NCBI GenBank assembly: GCA_030490835.1
Contig: CM059973.1
Span: 60,950,008-61,014,007, forward strand
From: Annona cherimola
Taxonomy: Eukaryota > Streptophyta > Magnoliopsida > Magnoliales > Annonaceae
DNA: 64,000 nucleotides
Direction of reading: 5' to 3'
Positions 57,677 through 64,000 of the stretch are shown here, piece by piece. The notes below the pieces were generated by a model. That model saw only the letters and a list, made by a program, of their open reading frames with translations, was not told the DNA's origin and did not search any database. Each line of letters starts with the position of its first letter. The stretch's first letter is position 1. Position numbers and translations under genes: made by a program.

Positions 57677-59169
57677 CGATGGTCCTGAATTTGTGGCAAA
57701 ATCTAAGAGGAGAGGGGTGAATTAGGTTCTTTGAAATTCTTTCTGTGTGTTAAATGTAACCCCTTGTAAACTAGATCTCCTTGAATGAAAATGTCGAGAA
57801 TGGAAATGAAATATAGCAAAGATATTAGACACGCAAGATTATAGTGGTTCGAGATAACCCTCCCTACTCCACTCCTCCAAGATATCAGTCATTGCTCTCT
57901 TCTAGATTCTAGCTCTATGGGGCCTTTATAATTTTTACACAAGTAGGTGGTGAGTCACACTCCAACTAAACACTACTTGTCTTCACTTGATCTTGGTTTC
58001 TAATATCAAACCAAGCGGAATCATAAAATAATAAGTGAAAAAGCTCTACACTTTACTGATTATGTAGAGAAAGTTTTCAACGTGGAGAAGAAAGTGTAGA
58101 GTCAGTTAATGAGAGAGCACTTCAGCACTTGCAGTGAATGACACAATTCTTCTTGTAGAATACTTTAATGAACACTTCAATGCTTGTGAGTTGGAAGGTG
58201 GAAGCTTAATCAATGCTCTAGCTAACTCTCTCTTCTTCATTTGACGTGTCTTAAATAGAGAGGGAGTAAATCTGAATGTTTGGAGGTAGGTGGCACGCAT
58301 TTAATGCACAAATGTTTGAATTTTTCCAACCGTTATGATCCAAGTTGCACTCAAAGTATACTTTGGATGCATCTTCACCCAAGTCGCAGACTGGAGTTGA
58401 CTTGAGTTGCGATTTCGGTCTTTAGCTTCTTCAGTCTTCAAATCTCAAGTTCCATTTGGAGTCGGCTTGGTCTCAGACTTGAGCCAAGTCTTAGGTGAAG
58501 TCGACTTGGGTTACGACTTCATAGTACGTTTTCCTGATTGGGACTTTTAACACTTCACAAGCTTGACTATATGACATATATCCCTTGTTTCTTTATTTCA
58601 TTGCATTAGATGCTTCCATTTATGCATATAGCAATTTGCTCTTGGTAATCATTGAGCTTGGTCATGTCTTCTTGAAAGTTCATTAACGGGCTTGTGACTC
58701 AGATCTTGAATCATATCGATATAATGTTGCTGGAGCCATTCTTATCATTCTTGGACTTGAAACTTCTTGATTTTAACCTTCTTGTAATTAAGTCGAATGC
58801 TGGGGTCAACTTGGTTTGCAACTTAACTCAAGTTGTAGGTCTGAATCAACTTCAGATGTGATTTCACCCAAGTCCATGTCGGAGTTGACTTGGCTTCACC
58901 AGACTTAGCATTGGACCCCTGAAGTTAGGTTGTGACTTGACCCAAGTCGCATATGAAGTCGACTTCGGGTACGACTTTGCTTGCTCATGCTCTACATTGT
59001 CAACGTTACTTGGGTATCGACTTGGTATGCGACTTGACATGTCCTGCCTTGAAATTGAAAATTCTTAACCTTGAAACATCTCGAACACTAGTTAATGCTT
59101 CAAAACTTCTTAAATTGAGTTGTTAATTATCAAAATATAGATTGTGCTTGATTTGCTATTTATTTTACA
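57677..59169 (-). repeat. 3' LTR of the Sirevirus-like element
   Basis: On the - strand it starts TGTAAAATAAATAGC right after the polypurine tract and ends near GGACCATCG. The end block resembles the solo LTR ends: its complement holds CACCCCTCTCCTCTTAG, and GCTCTCTTCTAGATTCTAGCT lies near 57894. It carries scattered AAGTCGACTT palindromes, for example at 58944-58976. The length is about 1.49 kb. The outer border is set by similarity only. Confidence 0.8.
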
Positions 59170-59187
59170 ATAATCTCCCCATTTTTG
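59170..59187 (-). other. polypurine tract of the Sirevirus-like element
   Basis: On the - strand, AAAAATGGGGAGATTAT directly precedes the TG of the LTR. AAATGGGGAGATT-type tracts are usual before the 3' LTR of plant copia elements. Confidence 0.82.
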
Positions 59188-60420
59188 ATAATTGACAAAA
59201 ACTAATTTGCGATGAACCTTTCTTTAAAAAATGAATTGCAACTTCTTGTGAAATCATGTTTTTCTTTGCGATTTGCATTATCCCAAATCAATAATTCATT
59301 CTCATTATTTCATTTAAAGGTATTCAAACCAGGGCATTTATATCATTACATTCATTTATCTAATATCAAATCATTTATATCACTTCATTTAGCAAGGTAA
59401 TCATAGCAAATCATTTAAAACATATCATTCATTTAATCAAAATGTCATTTCATTCGAAACATTCATAACAAAATATTTTGTTCACCAAACACTTACATTT
59501 CACCCTAAATACAGCCTACCCAAAATAAAATTCCCAAACCTAAGGATCCAAACTTCTCTCCTCCTTTTTCTCAATTACTAAAAACAGGATTGCAAGAGGA
59601 GTTGAGATTTGTGAAAGAGAAAAGGAGTAATGGGATAAGGCAGCTGCTGTTGAGGGTTCATCTGTTGAGGGATCATCTGACTAAGGAGAATTTCATATAG
59701 GGATGTTGAAATAGAGGAGACAATAGGTGAGGATGGAGGAGATGAGCAGTTTTGAACTATTAGATTAGCATGAGCTAACTCTTCCCAATATGGATTGAAG
59801 TCAGACAAACTGGAAATGGTTGATTCCTCCTACTGTTAGAGGCAAGATGGTATTTGATATTTTTGAGTTCTTATTCCAGTTTGTCTTGCCTTCCATGGAC
59901 TTCCACGAGAGATATATTAATGGACACTAGTTCTTAACAGATTTTACTCTCCATGGCTTGAAGACATTCTATAATTGCATTGGAGGTAGTTGTTGAGTGG
60001 GAGAGTGTGCAAAATGGTTAGTGGCCCGAGATCCTCAGGATGAAAAAGATGCATGAGATGTAGGTGCTATTAGAGTAGTAGGTGGAGGTGGTTGTGATTG
60101 ATGAGAATCATGATGGGGTTGAGCCTCCCCTCAAATGGCGGCCCCTATGCTTGATGTTACTACTTGTCTTGGGCTTGTGGAGGTTCTCCTTCTACTCTAG
60201 CATGTAGTTGTGCAACTTTGAAAGTCTCAAGATCTATTTTCATTCTTGTCAACAATGCTCTATTGATGGTGTTAGTTGGCTTCAAGACCTCGTAGGGTTC
60301 CTGTCTAAGTCAACATGGTATCTTTCCAAGATTTTGGTAATCCATGTGCCGTATGGAAAAACTCCGAGTCGATTTTCCTTTTTGAGTTCAAGTGCCTCCA
60401 AAAACAGTTAAGACAAACTA

Positions 60421-61382
60421 ACCTTAACATTGTTTGCTACTTTCCACAAGATTTTTCACCTCTTCAGGGTTAACCTGGTTTCCTCCTCCGCCCTTTGGAT
60501 AGATGTAGTAGGCAATTAGGAGTCTCGAAACTCTTAGTTGGGATGGCAAATCCATATAGTGTAAGAATCTAATACCAGAGTGGTATTTGTTGTTCCCAGT
60601 CAATTGATGTATAACCTGGCGAGTGTGAGGCCATCTGGAGGTGGGTCTTCATAAATGGGAACGCCAAGAATTGTGCCCACACGACTACATGCATTAGCTT
60701 CACTTCTATGTCCTAGTCCTAGATTGATTTCCACACCTTTGACATATGTATTCATATCCTCCTGATTCCACAGGTAGTAGAATAATCTAGTTAGGTATGT
60801 GTAAATCTTGCCATCCTCCTTTAATAGGGCATACCAACTTTGAAAATCTAATAATTCTTCTATTCCAAACTCATATTCATGTAAGAACTTAAAATTAATG
60901 ATTTTGGCGGGAAGTTTTCCTCTCATAGAAATGCTTGTAGAACCTACTGTGTTGTCGCTCATTTCTAAAATACTCCACAGACATTTTTAACACTTGACCC
61001 CTTAGAGCCAGATTTCCTCTTATCTTATGAACTACTTCAACCTCATCACTGGTTTCATCATGTGTTGCCTCTCTAGGAATAAATGTGGATGGATTACCTT
61101 CCCAGAATCGGACCTGACGACTTGTTGAGGTCATGGCTTCATCCTGGGCCACTTGGATGGCGTAGTTGTCGTAGTGGAACTTCCTCTTGAGTGGTTGATT
61201 TGGAGGGACATGACACGGGTAGCTTTGATGGCTTGGAGACCGCTTTTGGTGCCATTTGGAATATAGGGAAGAGCTAGATTGGGGATTTTATGAGATTGCA
61301 ACTGGGGGTGTTGAAAATTAGAATTTTTAGTTGTGGTTTTGGGAGTTTCAAGCTTCGGGGAGATGGGAGAAATGAGAGCCAA
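60421..61382 (-). pseudogene. extra ORF after pol (env-like region / putative plant transposon protein domain)
   Basis: Three consecutive open segments on the - strand (61382-61131, 61152-60895, 60962-60600) appear to be pieces of one ancestral protein. The first is Pro/Ser/Thr-rich. The third has RGKLPAKIINFKF, TRLFYYLWNQEDMNTYVKG and GTILGVPIYEDPPPDG. That pattern recalls the putative plant transposon protein domain often found in the extra ORF of Sirevirus-like elements. Weaker sequence continues toward 60421 (RLGVFPYGTWITKILERY). No clear transmembrane segment is visible, so an envelope role is not supported. The family match is from memory. Confidence 0.6.
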
Positions 61383-61642
61383 GTGCTTTGAGAGAATGAG
61401 AGAGTGGGAGTTGATATCGATTTGGCTCTTAATATGGGAAAACGAATCTACGCTTACAGAGTTTACTCTATACCCAAGTCGGGTTTGAAGTCAACTTGGG
61501 ATGAGTGGAGTCGACTTAGCTCCACTGACCCATGTATCAACACATCCTATGTTTTACCCATCTTTTCCATATCAAGCCAACATATCATTTATCTATTGTA
61601 AAAATAAAAAACAACATACTTAACAATAATTTTGCATAAATT

Positions 61643-64000
61643 TTAGGCTTCGATGTCAATCATACCCATTTCATTTCTTATTTTATAAAATGATTCATTT
61701 CCCAATGGTTTGGTAAAAATATTTGTCATTTGATCTTCAGTTTTGACATATTCCAAATAAATATCATAATTTTCAACACGTTTCTTAATAAAATGATGCC
61801 TAACATTGATGTGTTTGGCTCCAAAATGTAAAATAAGATGCTTAGTTAAGTAGATAGTACTAGTATTATCACATCTAAGTGACATGTCTCTGTAGTTTAT
61901 CCCATAATCCCTTAATTATTGTCTCATCCATAATAGTTGGGCACGACAACTTCCGGTGGCAATATATTTAGCTTCTCCGGTAGATGAGCAACACTAGTCG
62001 GTTTCCTCAAGAACTACAAAACTATCATATTTCTAAGAAATTGACATGTTCCACTAGTACTTTTTCTATCTACTTTGTAACGAGCAAAGTCTGCATTCAA
62101 GTAACTGATTAGATCACCATAGGCCTAAATTGGTAGTATCTATTAAATATCTAAAAATTCTCTTTACAACTATCATGTGGGATTTTTTGGGATTTGATTA
62201 GAATATAGAGCACATGTAAACGCTAAACAATATGTCTGATTTAGATGCAATCAAATATAACAAAGATCCTTCCATGCTTCTATATAATTTTTAATCAACT
62301 TGTTTACCTTTTTCATTCTTGTCAATATTGATTATTGAGCTCATGTGAGTATTTGTTCATTTGCAATTTTACATTTCAAACTTTTCGAGCATTTCTTTGA
62401 TATACTGAGACTGATTTATAAAAATTTCTTCATTTAGTTACTTGATTTGCAGTCCAAGGAAGAAGTTGAGTTCACCCATCATGCTCATTTCAAATTCGTT
62501 CTGCATAAGCTTGGAAAATTCTTGGTATAGAGATTCATTAGTAGCACTAAATACAATATTATCTACATAAATTTGAACAATTAGTATATCTTTCCCTTTA
62601 TATTTAATGAATAGGGATTTTCTACTTTTCCTCTTTGAAATTCATGATCAATAAAAAATTTACTTAACCTTTTATACCAAGCTCTCAGAGCTTGTTTCAA
62701 TCCATATAAGGCTTTGATCAACTTGTAAACAAATTTTGATTGATCTTTTTCTTTAAAATCGGGAGGTTGTTCTACATACACATCTTCATTAAGATATCCA
62801 TTCAAAAATGCAGTTTTAACATCCATTTGGAACAATTTAAAACTATATGAGATGCAAAAGTTAGTAAAATACATATAACTTCTAATCTAGCTACGGAGGC
62901 ATATAATTATTCAAAATCAATTCATTCCTCTTGTGAATACTCCTTGGTCACAAATCTAGCTTTATTTCTCATAAAAAAGTCCGTTTTTATCTAGTTTGTT
63001 TCTAAAGACCCATTTGGTACCAATAACAGTACAATCCTTAGGTCTAGGAACTATGTGTCATACTTTTCTTTCAAACTAATTAAGCTTTTCTTGCATAGCA
63101 ATAACCTAATTTTCATCATTAAGAGTTTGATCAATTGAGTGTGGTTTTATTTTAGATACAAATGCAAAATGTCCACATATATTTTGCTTAGAGCCTTTAG
63201 TTTGCACACCTTCATATATGTCTTCTATTACTTGTTTAATTGGATGATCATTTTTGAATTTGAAGTCTTTGGGAGGTTTGTAGGGAACACTACCTTCACT
63301 TACCTCTTTGTCTATATTTTGATCTTGCTTGGGTTCTCCTCCCCCTTGCTTTTACACTTGTAGCTTTGCAAAATTCCTTAGTAGATTATCTTCATCACTA
63401 AACCCATCCTTCTTCTTAGGAGTTGAGTTAAATTCATCAAATATAACATGAATGGATTTTTCAATAACCTAATTTCTTTTGTTGAAAACTCTATATGCCT
63501 TGCTATTTGAGAGATATATAAGAAATATTACTTCATTACTTTTGGTACCTAATTTTTCAAAGTTATCTTTTTCATTGTTTAGTATATAACAAGTGAAACC
63601 AATTGAATGAAAATATGAAATATTTAATTCTTTGCCTTTCCATAACTCATAGAGGGTCTTTTTCAATACAACTTGAATGATAACTCGATTTAGGACATGA
63701 CAAGCTATACTCACAGCTTTACCCCAAATTTTTTAAGATAATTTGCTTTCATTTAGTATGGTCCTAGCCATCTCTTGTATTGTTCTATTTTTTCTTTTAA
63801 CTACATTTTGTTGAGGAGTTCTTGGTACAGAAAATGTACGGTGAATTCTCTTTTCAGTACAAAATTCTACAATCTCCTTTTCTTTCAACCATATTTTGTT
63901 TTTTATTTTGCACTAATTTTGAAAAACTGACAAACATGAAGAAGACTTCATCTTTGCTAGCCAATAGCATTATCCAAGTGAAATTTGAAAAATCATCCAC
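61643..64000 (-). pseudogene. pol of the Sirevirus-like element: integrase, RT, RNase H (degenerate)
   Basis: From the window edge, integrase remnants pass into LNRVIIQVVLKKTLYELWKGK (63690-63620) and the long linker with PSRP-like text. The RT has DVKTAFLNGYLNEDVYVEQPP (62830-62770) and [14 protein letters not shown]. At its active site YVDN (62569-62558) replaces the usual YVDD. The RNase H shows ADFARYKVDRKSTSGTCQFL (about 62090-62030), CDNTSTIYLTKH and KTEDQMTNIFTKPL, ending at 61643. Numerous stops break the frame. The catalytic Asp-to-Asn change alone should abolish polymerase activity. Confidence 0.9.

Larger units (their letters stand above)
57677..64000 (-). mobile_element. Sirevirus-like Ty1/copia element, 3' half, degenerate
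   Basis: On the - strand the order is integrase, RT, RNase H (64000 down to about 61643), a long region with an extra ORF (about 61382-60421), a polypurine tract (59187-59170) and the 3' LTR (59169-57677). Integrase before RT makes it copia. An extra ORF between pol and a long LTR (about 1.5 kb) is the pattern of Sireviruses. Gag and the 5' LTR lie beyond the window. Multiple stops and a changed RT active site mark it as dead. Confidence 0.88.

Overview
This is a nuclear segment of a flowering-plant chromosome. It has GT-AG introns, multi-exon genes with plant-specific products, and a dense load of plant-type transposons: Ty1/copia, Ty3/gypsy chromovirus, hAT, Tourist-like MITEs and foldback elements. 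Nothing in it is bacterial, organellar or viral. Only two host genes are supported. The rest is repeats, and the species cannot be named from this sequence.

Layout. Bases 1-2918 are the 3' part of a decayed Ty1/copia element (integrase, reverse transcriptase, RNase H, polypurine tract, 3' LTR) on the + strand. Bases 2919-7200 are AT-rich intergenic DNA with several MITEs, including an 858-bp hAT-type element with an exact 8-bp target duplication. Bases 7925-31067 hold a complete 14-exon gene (1902 coding bases, 633 residues) for a UGT80B-type sterol 3-beta-glucosyltransferase. Its introns carry a nested hAT insertion with a broken transposase, Tourist-like MITEs, foldback elements, minisatellites, and a hAT-type MITE containing telomere-like TTAGGG repeats.

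Bases 32.2-55 kb form a nested repeat block. A degenerate tandem repeat of about 105 bp is interrupted by a 1639-bp solo LTR (target duplication GAGTT) and by a 15-kb Ty3/gypsy chromovirus (35297-50279, target duplication CAACG). The gag region of that chromovirus is itself interrupted by a second solo LTR (1292 bp, target duplication ATAAG). The chromovirus is dead: it has many stops, frameshifts and a deleted RNase H core.

The second host gene, at 52982-53735 on the - strand, is a two-exon secreted protein (223 residues) of the citrate-binding / alginate-lyase-2-like family, with a plausible TATA box. Bases 57677-64000 are the 3' half of a Sirevirus-like copia element on the - strand: pol, an extra ORF after pol, polypurine tract and LTR. 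Its LTR resembles the two solo LTRs, and all three carry arrays of palindromes built on AAGTCGACTT.

The two host genes have no evident functional link. The main interest is transposon stratigraphy, the palindromic LTR arrays, and the transposon-inflated introns of the sterol glucosyltransferase gene. I found no convincing new biochemical system.
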